Numbered from the stretch's first letter, positions 16,615 to 25,313 are shown. The stretch: 62,668 nt of DNA from Candidatus Falkowella caecavicola (GCA_904420125.1 CAJFUK010000062.1:1-62668); one strand, 5' to 3'. Made by a program: numbers and translations. The notes: a model not told the origin generated them from the sequence alone.

Positions 16615-19062
16615 ATGGAAAAGAAAACAAGCGGCGCACAGATTGTGATTCCTGCACTCGCTACAAAAGGGGTTGTGCTTTTTCCGCATACGATTTTAAA
16701 TTTTGATGTCAATCAGGAACGCTCCGTTCGTGCATTAAGAGAGGCGGCAAACGGAGACCGGAAAATCCTGCTGGTCGCGCAGAGAGACATTGCAGTAGAA
16801 AATCCGGAACGGGGAGATCTTTATGAGGTCGGCGTTGTGGCGGAAATCAAGCAGCTGTATAAACGCAGTGAGTCTGAGATCCGGGTATTGGTAGAAGGGC
16901 TTTATCGCGCGCGTATTTTGGACACAGTAGAGGAAGACGATTATCTTTGTTATTTGGTATGTCGTCTCCCTGCGGTCCGCCGTGTAAAAGAGATTACGCC
17001 CGAACAGGAGGCGTTGGTGCGCGGCATCAAAAACCTGTTTAATAATTACTGCCAGTTGGTACCCAAAATGTCCGAAGATATTATCATGACAGTGATGAGC
17101 GCAGAAAATCCCCATGAGATTTTTGATACGATTGTCAATAATATTTTCTTTAAACCAGCTGATAAACAGGCTTTATTGGAAGAAAACGATTTTGTTAAAC
17201 GCCTGCGTTTGCTTTTTGATATTTTAAATCATGAAACAGCTATTTTATCTTTTGAAACAGAAATTTTTGATAAAGTAAAAGAGCAGATCAATCAAAGTCA
17301 GAGAGAACATTTCCTGCGGGAACAAATGCGGGTTATTTCCCAGGAATTAGGCGGCGGGGAAGGGCTGGAAGAAGAGGTTTATTCTTATCTGGATGCCATT
17401 GAAGCGATTTCCAATATCGACAGTGATTCCAAAGATAAGTTGCTCAAAGAGGCGAACCGCCTGCTCCAAATGGCGCCTGGTTCCCCGGAAAGCACAGTGA
17501 TTCGCTCTTATCTGGATGCTTGTCTGGAATTGCCTTGGGATACCTACAGTAAAGACCAGCTGGATCTGAATAAGGTACAAAAAAAGTTGGATAAAGATCA
17601 CTATGGCCTGCAGAAGGTCAAGGAACGGATTCTGGAAAATTTGGCGGTACGCAAACTGGTTCCCGATTTAAAATCTCAGATTATCTGTTTGGTCGGGCCT
17701 CCGGGTGTCGGGAAAACTTCGATTGCCCGTTCGATTGCAGAAGCAATCGGCCGTCAGTATGTCCGTGTTTCTTTGGGCGGCGTACGGGATGAGTCTGATA
17801 TCCGGGGACATCGGAAAACTTATATCGGCGCAATGCCCGGCCGGATCATCAATGCATACCGTCAGGCTAAAACCAGAAATCCTTTAATTTTACTCGATGA
17901 AATCGATAAGATTGGCTCTGATTATAAGGGGGATCCCGCATCGGCCTTGTTAGAGGTTCTGGACGGCGAACAGAACCATGCGTTCCGGGATCATTACATA
18001 GAAATTCCATTTGATTTGAGCGATACGCTTTTTTTAATGACGGCCAATACGTTGGATACCATCCCGGCCCCTTTGCTGGACCGCATGGAAGTGATTGAGC
18101 TTTCCAGTTATACCCGTGAAGAAAAATTTCATATTGCCAAAAAATATTTATTGCCTAAGCAGATGAAAAAGCATGGATTAACAGGAAAACAGATGAAAAT
18201 ACGGGATGCTGTCCTGTATCAGCTGATTGATTATTATACCAGAGAGGCCGGTGTCCGCCGATTGGAGCGGCAAATCGCTTCGCTCTGCCGGAAAGCGGCA
18301 AAAGCGATTGCTGCGGATGCAGTCGAAAGTATTACCTTTACCGCTTCCAATCTGGAAGAATATTTGGGTCCCAAAAAGTATCTGACAGATGAAATTGGAA
18401 AATCCGCAGAAATCGGTTTGGTGAATGGGTTAGCCTGGACCGCAGTGGGCGGAGAAATGCTTAAGATTGAGGTCAGCGTATTGGAAGGAACCGGAAAATT
18501 GGAGCTGACCGGAAATCTTGGAGACGTTATGAAAGAAAGTGCAAAAATCGCGGTTAGCTATGTACGCAGTGTGGCAGATAGCTGGGGAATAGACAAAGAT
18601 TTTTATAAGACACGAGATATTCATATTCACGCGCCGGAAGGCGCTGTGCCTAAAGATGGTCCATCGGCAGGCGTCACGTTAGTTACAGCATTGGTCTCTG
18701 CTTTGACTGGTATACCAGTTAGACATGACGTGGCAATGACCGGGGAAATTACACTGAGAGGGAAAGTGCTGGCGATTGGCGGACTGAAAGAAAAGGCGAT
18801 GGCGGCGTATCGTGCAGGTGTAAAAACCGTCCTGATTCCGCGGGACAATCTGGCGGATATCAGCGAGATAGATCCGGAGGTGCGAGAGCATCTTCGCTTT
18901 GTACCGGCTGAGGTGGCAGATACTGTCCTGAAGACCGCATTACTCTCTTCTGTGAAAATCCCTACAAAGGTTTTTACTGGTAATATGTCGGAGGGAATGG
19001 TTGCATCTGACAATCGCGGCATCCGAACCGACCAGCCTTTTGAATTCCAGGAGCAGTCTTAG
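16615..19062 (+). CDS. lon: ATP-dependent protease Lon
   Basis: A cytoplasmic homohexameric AAA+ protease that degrades misfolded and regulatory proteins; 815 residues, the normal length for LonA. Order: N-terminal substrate-binding LAN domain (about 10-205), coiled-coil region (about 220-310), AAA+ module with Walker A GPPGVGKT (Lys about 367) and Walker B LILLDEIDKIG, then the protease domain with Ser in DGPSAG (about 684) and Lys in GGLKEKAMAA (about 727). The reading frame stays open back to 16477, but conserved Lon sequence begins just after the ATG at 16615, so that start is used. The leader contains a possible attenuator and no CtsR-type heptad repeat was seen. Confidence 0.97.
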   Translation: MEKKTSGAQIVIPALATKGVVLFPHTILNFDVNQERSVRALREAANGDRKILLVAQRDIAVENPERGDLYEVGVVAEIKQLYKRSESEIRVLVEGLYRARILDTVEEDDYLCYLVCRLPAVRRVKEITPEQEALVRGIKNLFNNYCQLVPKMSEDIIMTVMSAENPHEIFDTIVNNIFFKPADKQALLEENDFVKRLRLLFDILNHETAILSFETEIFDKVKEQINQSQREHFLREQMRVISQELGGGEGLEEEVYSYLDAIEAISNIDSDSKDKLLKEANRLLQMAPGSPESTVIRSYLDACLELPWDTYSKDQLDLNKVQKKLDKDHYGLQKVKERILENLAVRKLVPDLKSQIICLVGPPGVGKTSIARSIAEAIGRQYVRVSLGGVRDESDIRGHRKTYIGAMPGRIINAYRQAKTRNPLILLDEIDKIGSDYKGDPASALLEVLDGEQNHAFRDHYIEIPFDLSDTLFLMTANTLDTIPAPLLDRMEVIELSSYTREEKFHIAKKYLLPKQMKKHGLTGKQMKIRDAVLYQLIDYYTREAGVRRLERQIASLCRKAAKAIAADAVESITFTASNLEEYLGPKKYLTDEIGKSAEIGLVNGLAWTAVGGEMLKIEVSVLEGTGKLELTGNLGDVMKESAKIAVSYVRSVADSWGIDKDFYKTRDIHIHAPEGAVPKDGPSAGVTLVTALVSALTGIPVRHDVAMTGEITLRGKVLAIGGLKEKAMAAYRAGVKTVLIPRDNLADISEIDPEVREHLRFVPAEVADTVLKTALLSSVKIPTKVFTGNMSEGMVASDNRGIRTDQPFEFQEQS

Positions 19063-19137
19063 AAGTTTTTATTCTTGTGATTTTATAAAATTGTTATTGT
19101 GCAGACACCAGGGAAGGCTTTAGAGCAGATGTCCTGA

Positions 19138-19168
19138 AGAAGGAGCCGGAACGGCTCCTTCTATTTTT
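19138..19168 (+). terminator. Terminator after lon
   Basis: AGAAGGAGCCG pairs with CGGCTCCTTCT around GAA, followed by ATTTTT. Confidence 0.88.
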
Positions 19169-19253
19169 ACCGTATGTTTTCCGGTAAACGGAGAAATGGA
19201 GATCAGGCTGGCGACTCATCCTATTAGATTTTGAATGTGAGAGGAGAATCGGC

Positions 19254-19433
19254 ATGGACATACAGGTCGGCGATCGGCTGGAGTTAAAAAAACCACATCC
19301 TTGCGGAGAAAAATTATTTTTGGTGCTGCGTACGGGCATGGATATTAAGGTGCGTTGCATGAAATGCGGACGGGAAGTCATGACACCTCGTTCTAAAATT
19401 GAAAAGAAAATTAAAAAGATTATCCGAGAATAA
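19254..19433 (+). CDS. DUF951 small protein
   Basis: A 59-residue basic protein. It begins MDIQVGDRLELKKPHPCGE and contains a Cys pair arrangement HPCGE and VRCMKCGREV that looks like a zinc-ribbon-type metal site, then a Lys-rich end. This is the DUF951 family, widespread in Firmicutes and often found near ribosome or chromosome-segregation genes; its function is not established. GAGGAG (19241-19246) lies 7 nt before the ATG. Confidence 0.9.
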   Translation: MDIQVGDRLELKKPHPCGEKLFLVLRTGMDIKVRCMKCGREVMTPRSKIEKKIKKIIRE

Positions 19434-19490
19434 GACAGTCCGTGTGCAGTATGACTTTTGTATCAGACAGACTGGATTTTTGAAAATCTA

Positions 19491-19519
19491 TTGAAATATT
19501 TTCCTTATTGTTATATAAT
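19491..19519 (+). promoter_or_regulatory. Promoter of the DUF4870-like gene
   Basis: TTGAAA (19491-19496), a 17-nt spacer and TATAAT (19514-19519), 23-38 bp before the possible starts. Confidence 0.75.
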
Positions 19520-19541
19520 AATAAAAAGATCGTGAGGAAAG

Positions 19542-19877
19542 GTGTTGTCTGTATTTATGGTAAGTTCTACTGAAAAAGCGTTGTCAGCTATCGGGTACTT
19601 GGGGTTTTTATTTTTTATCCCGTTGGTCTGCTGCAAGGATTCTCAATATGCAAAATTTCATGCCAATCAGGGACTGATTCTGTTTATTACTAGTCTTATT
19701 GTGACGATTGTATCCAGGATCTTCGCTTTGATCCCGATTATTGGGTGGCTGATTGCACTCCTGCTTTCTATTGTGTCGCTTGTACTGTTTGCGTTTATGA
19801 TTCTTGGTATTGTTAATGCCGCAACTGGTAAAATGAATCGGCTTCCGTTAATCGGCTCTCTTCAGTTGATTAAATAA
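19542..19877 (+). CDS. DUF4870/Tic20-like small membrane protein
   Basis: A 106-111-residue membrane protein with about three hydrophobic helices (residues 15-30, 45-70 and 72-95). SAIGYLGFLFFIPLV, followed by YAKFHANQGLILFI and a closing GxxxAxxGKxxxLPLIG, matches the DUF4870 or Tic20-like family. The function is unknown. The start is uncertain: GTG 19542, TTG 19545 and ATG 19557 are all in frame, and GTGAGGAAAGG (19532-19542) favours one of the first two. It is a single gene between its own promoter and terminator. Confidence 0.78.
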   Translation: MLSVFMVSSTEKALSAIGYLGFLFFIPLVCCKDSQYAKFHANQGLILFITSLIVTIVSRIFALIPIIGWLIALLLSIVSLVLFAFMILGIVNAATGKMNRLPLIGSLQLIK

Positions 19878-19905
19878 GAGGAATTTTTATTACATATTTT
19901 GCATG

Positions 19906-19941
19906 AAATGGTGCAGTCTGCAACGACTGCACCATTTTTTG
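19906..19941 (+). terminator. Rho-independent terminator
   Basis: AAATGGTGCAGTC (19906-19918) pairs perfectly with 19925-19937, followed by T. Confidence 0.88.
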
Positions 19942-20064
19942 TATATGATAACAGTTTACGGAGATTGCAGAATACCAGTCGTAAACAACTCCCCCTGACA
20001 CAAATATGCACTGAGGGGAGCTGTCCGACCTTGAAATGTCTATTCGCTCAGAATACGGCTTTTT

Positions 20065-20319
20065 CTATAAACCATATATTTCTACCAGAAAATCTTCTGC
20101 GAGATCCTGTAAATGGATTGCAGAGGCATCATGATGAAAAATGCGTTGAAGAAATAATAGAGACAGATTCTGGTTAGGGCATAAATCCCGAATCCAGAAT
20201 TTCTTTTTATGATCTGTCAGACAGATATCAAATGAATTGCCATTTTGATATAAAGAGTAGGTTTTGTTTCCTTTCTTCAGTTTTGCCAAAGGGACCTTGA
20301 TAAAAATTTTTGTGTGCAT
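20065..20319 (-). CDS. Small DUF6514-like protein
   Basis: An 84-residue soluble protein. A beta-rich start (KIFIKVPLAKLKKGNKTYSL), a central DICLTDH segment and the ending DASAIHLQDLAEDFL resemble the DUF6514 family, whose members end in a similar IHL-x-D-x-x-E-D-F-L motif. The function is unknown. AGAAAGAAG lies 8 nt before the ATG. It is isolated, with the next minus-strand gene about 250 bp upstream. Confidence 0.55.
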   Translation of the reverse strand: MHTKIFIKVPLAKLKKGNKTYSLYQNGNSFDICLTDHKKKFWIRDLCPNQNLSLLFLQRIFHHDASAIHLQDLAEDFLVEIYGL

Positions 20320-20568
20320 TTTTTATTCTTCTTTCTCTGTGTTTTACCGCGGTCCTTTTATTGTATAACTTTTATATCAAAAAGTAAATTGGAAGAACAA
20401 GAGATATTTTTAAACAAGTTTTCTGACAACTATCGACTATTTGTATAAAAATATATTACAAAACATGAAAATATCTAGAAAATTGTAGAAAAACAATGTA
20501 TAATTATAAATTTAACAGAAATTTAAAAATTAAAGGACTTGACAGGATACGGTAATAACAACATAGTA

Positions 20569-21360
20569 TCAGGATGATTTCTCCAGTATATTTTTAAGAT
20601 TATTTTTCATAAATTCCACAAGCAAATCTGTTTCATTTTCTAAATGGTCCCATTTATCCGTGCATTCACCTAAATAAGATTTTTCTGCCATTTCTATCAA
20701 TGGTGCAAGATCAGGTGGCAGTTTAGGACGTACCCATGCTGCGGCAACATTTTTCGGGCATATCTCTCCGGTTGCTAAGGTAAACCACATGCGGGATAAT
20801 GTCAGTAATACATTTCTTTCATCGCCTTTCAGGCCGGAAATCAATCCGGGCAGAGAAGTTTGAATGGCTTTTGGTATTTCACTGTAGGGGATAAAAGGAA
20901 TAAAATTTGCGGCAGGTTCTCCTTTGAGCGGCACACTATATGTTCTGGCCTGCCATAAAAGAATGGCTATATCCGGGTCATAAAATGATTGCGGAATTTT
21001 TCCTGTTTCCATTCCTTCTCGTAGCCATTCTCCATACATATATGCAGATTTGGGCGGAAACTGCCATGGTATAAGATCCTGACGATTGATGACAGTGACC
21101 TCCAGGGGACGTCGATCCATACAACCGATTTTTCCTGAAATATCCAGTAGTTGTTTTGTGATTTTTTTTCGTATGTCTGCTGCCATTTCTCCATTGATCA
21201 TGATTAATAGATCTATATCACTGTTCGGATGTAAACCACCCAAAATTGCTGAACCATACAGATATATTCCCAGGAGCTGTTCCTTAAATAGTTCTTCTGC
21301 TATTGCCATGACCTGAATCGCCTGCTTGGGCAGGTTCTCCCTGTTTATTTCAATATTCAT
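20569..21360 (-). CDS. Aminoglycoside nucleotidyltransferase (AadA/ANT(9)-like)
   Basis: A 263-residue enzyme of the AadA-type family that would transfer AMP from ATP to streptomycin- or spectinomycin-type aminoglycosides. The nucleotidyltransferase signature GSAILGGLHPNSDIDLLI (about residues 36-53) holds the two catalytic Asp, and RRPLEVTVI (about 89) adds the third acidic residue. The C-terminal helical DUF4111 part contains RNVLLTLSRMWFTLATGEICPK. AAGGAG 9 nt upstream supports the ATG. It lies among core-type genes with no transposase beside it, so it may be intrinsic. Resistance is expected from the family but not shown. Confidence 0.85.
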   Translation of the reverse strand: MNIEINRENLPKQAIQVMAIAEELFKEQLLGIYLYGSAILGGLHPNSDIDLLIMINGEMAADIRKKITKQLLDISGKIGCMDRRPLEVTVINRQDLIPWQFPPKSAYMYGEWLREGMETGKIPQSFYDPDIAILLWQARTYSVPLKGEPAANFIPFIPYSEIPKAIQTSLPGLISGLKGDERNVLLTLSRMWFTLATGEICPKNVAAAWVRPKLPPDLAPLIEMAEKSYLGECTDKWDHLENETDLLVEFMKNNLKNILEKSS

Positions 21361-21787
21361 GCTACATAACTCCTTCTAACGATCATTGATTTGCGCAAGC
21401 GCGGTGATGTTAACTGTCATGTTGCGAGAGCACCGTCTGTTTCCAACTCCTTTGCGGATAAGTCTATCTGCATGTGGAATGCTGTATCTGATGGCATGAT
21501 ACCATGTTCGTTTCGTATAGGTAGAAATTTTGTGTTTTCCAGTGGATTTTCTGCCCTTTGGATATCCAGAACAAATAGTGAAAGACATATACTTTTAAAG
21601 TCGTTGCATACCCAGAAAAGCAGATAGCTGCTTTATGAATGGACGCGGTCTGCATATAAAAAACCGCCGAATGGAAAGGGGACAAAAGGAGTAAATAATT
21701 CAGATGTGGATCAAACTTCAATCCATCCTTTCATCAAAATCCATAACCAGTCTGGCAGAGGCTACAAAGGGTACTGTTCTGTAAAGA
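21361..21787. other. Intergenic stretch with no supported gene
   Basis: Short frames on both strands have no ribosome sites or recognisable motifs. A decayed gene is possible. Confidence 0.4.
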
Positions 21788-22540
21788 TTATATGTGCTTT
21801 TTATAAGAAATTCGGCGGTAAATCAGTAAACCGATTAAACTGATAACAGCAGTAATTACAAATACGATGATAGCCAGCATATAATTCCCCTCGCCAATTG
21901 CATCTCCGCCGATTGTCGATGAAATAACGGATGGTATACGCGCGATACTCGAAATGATCAGAAATGAGGGTAACCGCATAGGAGTCAGACCGATAAAATA
22001 AGTAATCATATCTTTCGGGGAACCAGGAATCAAAAATAATACAAAAACCAACAGGCGCAGTTTGTCTGTATTTTTGATAAAAGAAAGAGACTGCATTTTT
22101 TCTTTTGAAATAAAAGCTTCAACCATTTTGCTTCCCCATCGTTTTGTAAAAATATAAATAATAGCGCCGCCAACAGCTGCTCCCAGTAAACACAGGCACA
22201 TACCGCCTATGGAACCGAACGCATATCCGGCACTGATTTCCACCAATTCTCCCGGCATAATGACAATTACGACCTGCATACACATAATGCCTGCCATTGC
22301 CAACGCCCCAATCAGCTGATTTTGGGAAATCCATTCCCGGAGAGTCTCGGGCTGCGAAATAAAATCCAGGAGTTGCCGACCGCCGGTACAGGTAATGACA
22401 CCGAATAGGATGATAATCAAACCAAGAGACACTAAGCTGATGATTTTACGGTTTCGCTGATATCTTTTGTCGTCTGGCTGAAGGAAATTTATTTCGGGAG
22501 TGTCAGATAATTTATTTACTATATTTTTTTCATCCTGCAT
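21788..22540 (-). CDS. TVP38/TMEM64 (VTT-domain) membrane protein
   Basis: A 250-residue integral membrane protein of the SNARE-associated/DedA-like superfamily, with about six hydrophobic segments. MPGELVEISAGYAFG and the later LVFVLFLIPGSPKDMITYFIGLT carry the two re-entrant-loop signatures (G-x-x-x-E and F-x-x-R/L-x-x-P-G) of the VTT domain. Relatives move or scramble lipids; the substrate here is not known. AAAGGTAGG about 7 nt upstream fixes the ATG at 22540; the open frame extends 15 codons further to a TTG without a ribosome site. It has no operon partner. Confidence 0.87.
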   Translation of the reverse strand: MQDEKNIVNKLSDTPEINFLQPDDKRYQRNRKIISLVSLGLIIILFGVITCTGGRQLLDFISQPETLREWISQNQLIGALAMAGIMCMQVVIVIMPGELVEISAGYAFGSIGGMCLCLLGAAVGGAIIYIFTKRWGSKMVEAFISKEKMQSLSFIKNTDKLRLLVFVLFLIPGSPKDMITYFIGLTPMRLPSFLIISSIARIPSVISSTIGGDAIGEGNYMLAIIVFVITAVISLIGLLIYRRISYKKHI

Positions 22541-22698
22541 GGTATGCCTACCTTTCTCTGGATAGATTTCATCAATTTTTATCAATAGTATCAGTATAAC
22601 AGCAGGATATTACAAATATCTTCACCATTTTTTGAAGATTTCTCTACAGGATTCTTACAAAATTTTTACAAATCATATGATATTTCTAAAAGAAAGAG

Positions 22699-22727
22699 TT
22701 GACTTGCAGTACGAGATATGTTATAAT
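22699..22727 (+). promoter_or_regulatory. Promoter of tRNA-Val
   Basis: TTGACT (22699-22704), a 17-nt spacer and TATAAT (22722-22727), 15 bp before the tRNA. Confidence 0.85.
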
Positions 22728-22742
22728 TGTTACCGTTGATCT

Positions 22743-22819
22743 GGGAATATAGCTCAGCTGGTTAGAGTGCTTGCTTGACATGCAAGAGGTCGTTGGTTCG
22801 AGCCCAATTATTCCCACCA
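22743..22819 (+). tRNA. tRNA-Val(GAC)
   Basis: A 77-nt cloverleaf. Acceptor GGGAATA pairs with TATTCCC. The anticodon stem is CTTGC/GCAAG with loop TTGACAT, so the anticodon is GAC. The T loop is TTCGAGC and CCA is encoded. Confidence 0.95.
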
Positions 22820-22827
22820 ACTGTTTT

Positions 22828-22867
22828 AAAGAAGTCGATCGTTGTAAAAGAGATCGACTTCTTTTTT
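22828..22867 (+). terminator. AAGTCGAT-family terminator after tRNA-Val
   Basis: AAAGAAGTCGATC (22828-22840) pairs with GATCGACTTCTTT, followed by T. It has the same core as the hairpins at 98-127 and 1300-1342. Confidence 0.88.
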
Positions 22868-23072
22868 ATGTGTTTACAGGATTCAATTTGTGATTTCGCA
22901 CGATGTTCCGGCAGCTACGAAAAGAAAGTGATAATAGGGACATATACGTATAAATCAACCCAGGCTGTCTGATATTGAGGCGGCTTATTCGATATCTTCT
23001 GATGAATCCATCACATTTCCGATTGGATGATGACGAGAGGAAACACAAACTCAAATTGAGAGTCATAAAAAA

Positions 23073-23390
23073 TCGGAACAAGCGTCATAGCGCTTGTTCC
23101 GACGTGGGCTTTGGTTACAAAAAAGATACCCGCTATCAGCGCGCGGGCAGAAAAGCTTTAAATACAGAAAACCTGCGGTGCGCGACTTGCTCACCGCAGG
23201 TGTGGGAAACATTGACAAAATGGATATCCGTTTCGGCGCAGGTGCAAAAGAAATCACACCCCACAAAATGAGGTGTGTGATTTGGGTGCGGCGGCTCGCC
23301 GCTGGGTTTACGCTGCAAAAAAGATACCCGCTAAAACCGCGAGGGAAAGCTATAATAAATCGAGCCCGGACGCGGGTTGCGTCCAGGCTC
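23073..23390 (-). repeat. Tandem array of four terminator-like hairpins downstream of tRNA-Thr
   Basis: In minus-strand order: GAGCCTGGACGC stem (23362-23390), AAATCACAC stem (about 23251-23283), ACCTGCGGTG stem (about 23170-23200) and TCGGAACAAGCG stem (23073-23102), the last followed by six T on the minus strand. Between them lie two copies of TAGCGGGTATCTTTTTTG (reverse complement of 23118-23135 and 23316-23333). A near copy lies downstream of tRNA-Pro (39275-39292). No gene fits here; the long open frame over this stretch also covers the tRNA and is spurious. Confidence 0.75.
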
Positions 23391-23394
23391 AGCC

Positions 23395-23470
23395 TGGAGC
23401 TTGCGGCCGGATTCGAACCGGCGACCTGTTCATTACGAGTGAACTGCTCTGCCAACTGAGCCACGCAAGC
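23395..23470 (-). tRNA. tRNA-Thr(CGU)
   Basis: On the minus strand: acceptor GCTTGCG/CGCAAGC, discriminator T and encoded CCA. The anticodon arm is GTTCA/TGAAC around CTCGTAA with anticodon CGT, and the T loop is TTCGAAT. Length is 76 nt. Confidence 0.95.
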
Positions 23471-23594
23471 ATTATTAAGATAAAGCTTAATTATTATATC
23501 AGATATTTTATTTAACGTCAATAGTTTGTTATGGGATTTTGAAAATTTTACTGTAACAGTATCGTTCAAGTCGAATTTATTTGAAAGGGGGACT

Positions 23595-23623
23595 TGCATG
23601 TATACCAAATTTATGGTAAGATA
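23595..23623 (+). promoter_or_regulatory. Possible promoter of the 43-residue gene
   Basis: TTGCAT, a 17-nt spacer and TAAGAT, about 50 bp before the start codon. It is a weaker match than other promoters here. Confidence 0.45.
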
Positions 23624-23675
23624 AAATAAAACGTTTACTATCATCGTTTTTGAAATATAAAGGAGGAACATTCCG

Positions 23676-23807
23676 ATGAAATGTTTAATGAAACTGATAG
23701 GCAGTTTAATGGGGTTGGCTGTAGCAGCTGGTGTCATTGTCATAGCCATTGATTGGATTTATGAAAAATTTGGAAAGCGTTATGTTCCGTCTGAATATAT
23801 GGACTAA
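23676..23807 (+). CDS. Small single-span membrane protein
   Basis: A 43-residue protein with one hydrophobic helix (about residues 7-27: IGSLMGLAVAAGVIVIAI) and a short charged tail, KFGKRYVPSEYMD. A very strong AAGGAGGAAC site sits 5 nt before the ATG, a promoter-like sequence precedes it and a terminator follows, so it is probably a real gene. No family was recognised. The orientation is likely N-in, with the acidic tail outside or at the membrane face. Confidence 0.68.
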   Translation: MKCLMKLIGSLMGLAVAAGVIVIAIDWIYEKFGKRYVPSEYMD

Positions 23808-23886
23808 GATATCTGGAGAGAAGAATCATTGTAGAAGGGCATGCCTCTTTAAAGGGGCATCCTCATAAAAAAGTAATTTCATGATT

Positions 23887-23925
23887 GCAGGACGGCATGA
23901 CCTAACCATGCTGTCCTGCTTTTTT
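23887..23925 (+). terminator. Rho-independent terminator
   Basis: GCAGGACGGCATG (23887-23899) pairs with CATGCTGTCCTGC (23907-23919) with one G-T pair, then six T. A smaller hairpin, ATGCCTCTTT/AAAGGGGCAT, lies just upstream. Confidence 0.88.
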
Positions 23926-24410
23926 GGTGTCCAGGGATCCGTTTGTTACCGCCCTGTTCCAGTTTCAGACTAGTGAAAGATATAAAATTGCTATTACCTT
24001 GATCACTGCTTACACTGTCATTGATTGTCATCCAGTAAATCTTCTGTTTTGCAAAAAAGCGCTTTCCATGAAATAACTGACTTTTAGATAATCGCGCTTT
24101 ATGGGGGCGTATAGCCAGCAGGCCCTCGGAGATAACCAGGCATACAAAGTAGTCATGTTTTCGGGATCATTGTTCCTTGTCATCATGGTTCATTCCTCCT
24201 GTAAGCGCACGTCTGGCAACAGGTTCTTTACCTGCAATCATCTGTCGGTATTGGGGGCTTAGGCGGCTTATCATCAAATCAATCAACAAAAATGGATTAG
24301 TATCCCAAACTTTCGTGTATTAAAATAATTTCAAACTCGCCAGTCATGGGTTTACCCCATAAAACAGAAAGCCCTCTACAAATTCTTTCTGGACTTTTGC
24401 AATTGTAACA
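23926..24410 (-). pseudogene. Debris of one or two unidentified genes
   Basis: On the minus strand a frame ending in ISRLSPQYRQMIAGKEP and GGMNHDDKEQ stops at about 24175. It overlaps AGGAGGAATG and a 52-codon frame (24186 down to 24028) that starts MMTRNNDPENMTTLYAWLSP. LYAxLSP resembles the first residues of large serine recombinases, but the sequence diverges at once. A third frame after the stop stays open to about 23882 (VISEGLLAIRPHKARLS). I read this as decayed coding sequence without a firm identity. Confidence 0.35.
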
Positions 24411-24867
24411 TCAGTCTCCTTTTAATGCGCATGGCGTTTTGGTCCCCACTCTTTTTGCATGTAAGAGGGCTGCAACATTTCGCGCTCTGTATAAGGCGCT
24501 CTCATAATCCTTTTCGATTTTATTTTCGCCTATGACAAAATAGACTTTTTCATGTCCATAGAATATTGAAGCGACTCGAGTGCCATGACCGTCAATATTG
24601 ATTATTTCTCCACTTTCGGCAACTCCATTTGCAGAAGTGATATAGATAGAGGCCGCATTTGCTGCTAAACGAACGTCTTGACTTGTTTTACCTGTTGGTA
24701 TTCTATGGTGCCAATAAACCTTGGTTATGTGTATTAAGAAGTTCATAAAGCTTCATTTTTTGAAGTGTTATCAAACCCCCGAAACCAATCGTTTGATGAT
24801 CAATTTGAGTGTTTAAATAATTTGCAGCTTCAAAAGAAGTTTCAAAACAACTGACTGCATATCCTAA
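24411..24867 (-). pseudogene. LUD-domain (lactate-utilization-type) protein, frameshifted
   Basis: Two frames join into a LUD-domain protein. The first reads GYAVSCFETSFEAANYLNT and TIGFGGLITLQKMKLYELL up to NTHNQ. The second continues VYWHHRIPTGKTSQDVR, then ANGVAESGEIINIDGHGTRV and YESALYRARNVAALLHAKRV, ending TPCALKGD. One extra G near 24720 (CAAGGTTTATTGG) breaks the frame. The start and the Cys-rich C terminus usually following KGD are absent. LUD proteins act with iron-sulfur partners in lactate oxidation or related steps; none is nearby. It is inactive. Confidence 0.85.
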
Positions 24868-25229
24868 TCAAATTAGTTCCTTTTAAGCAAATCAAAATCT
24901 TTGATTTTGATTTTTCTCCTCCGCAGTTCATAAATGGTGACTTTATAAATTTTTATTTATGGCCCTGTTAAAAAATTATAGCACTGCGGTGTGAATATTT
25001 CCACCATTTGGCATTCAGGTTGTATACTGTTCACTGTCTTTTCCGTTTGGTAATCAGGCGGGCACAAATAGCGAAACGGCTTGTACCTACACAATGTGTA
25101 TGTATTATGGATAGATTATAATGAAACGCGGATGAAAAGCCCTTGACTTCTCATCCGCGTTTTGCTATGTCTTGTATATCAGTCATTCAGTGAGTTTACG
25201 ATGAAATTTGTTATATATAGATCATTTTG
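24868..25229. other. Intergenic stretch with one hairpin
   Basis: No gene. CGCGGATGA (25127-25135) pairs with TCATCCGCG (about 25151-25159), followed by TTTTGC, and may be a terminator for an upstream lost gene. Confidence 0.45.
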
Positions 25230-25258
25230 TTGACTTTTAAACAGAAAAAGTGTATAAT
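25230..25258 (+). promoter_or_regulatory. Promoter of the cytidylate-kinase-like gene
   Basis: TTGACT (25230-25235), a 17-nt spacer and TATAAT (25253-25258), 55 bp before the start codon. Confidence 0.82.
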
Positions 25259-25313
25259 ATATATAAATATTATAGCAATTTCAATAATTTTCATGATGAA
25301 GGGAGAGCTGGAT

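Noticed and set aside
21376-21721. Short frames on both strands between the resistance-type gene and the VTT gene
   Set aside because: No recognisable motif or ribosome site; left as intergenic.
23073-23394. CRISPR array
   Set aside because: The hairpins differ from one another and the short repeats are irregularly spaced; no cas gene is near.
23063-23749. A 228-codon minus-strand open frame
   Set aside because: It covers tRNA-Thr and the hairpin array, has no ribosome site, and its sequence is explained by those features.
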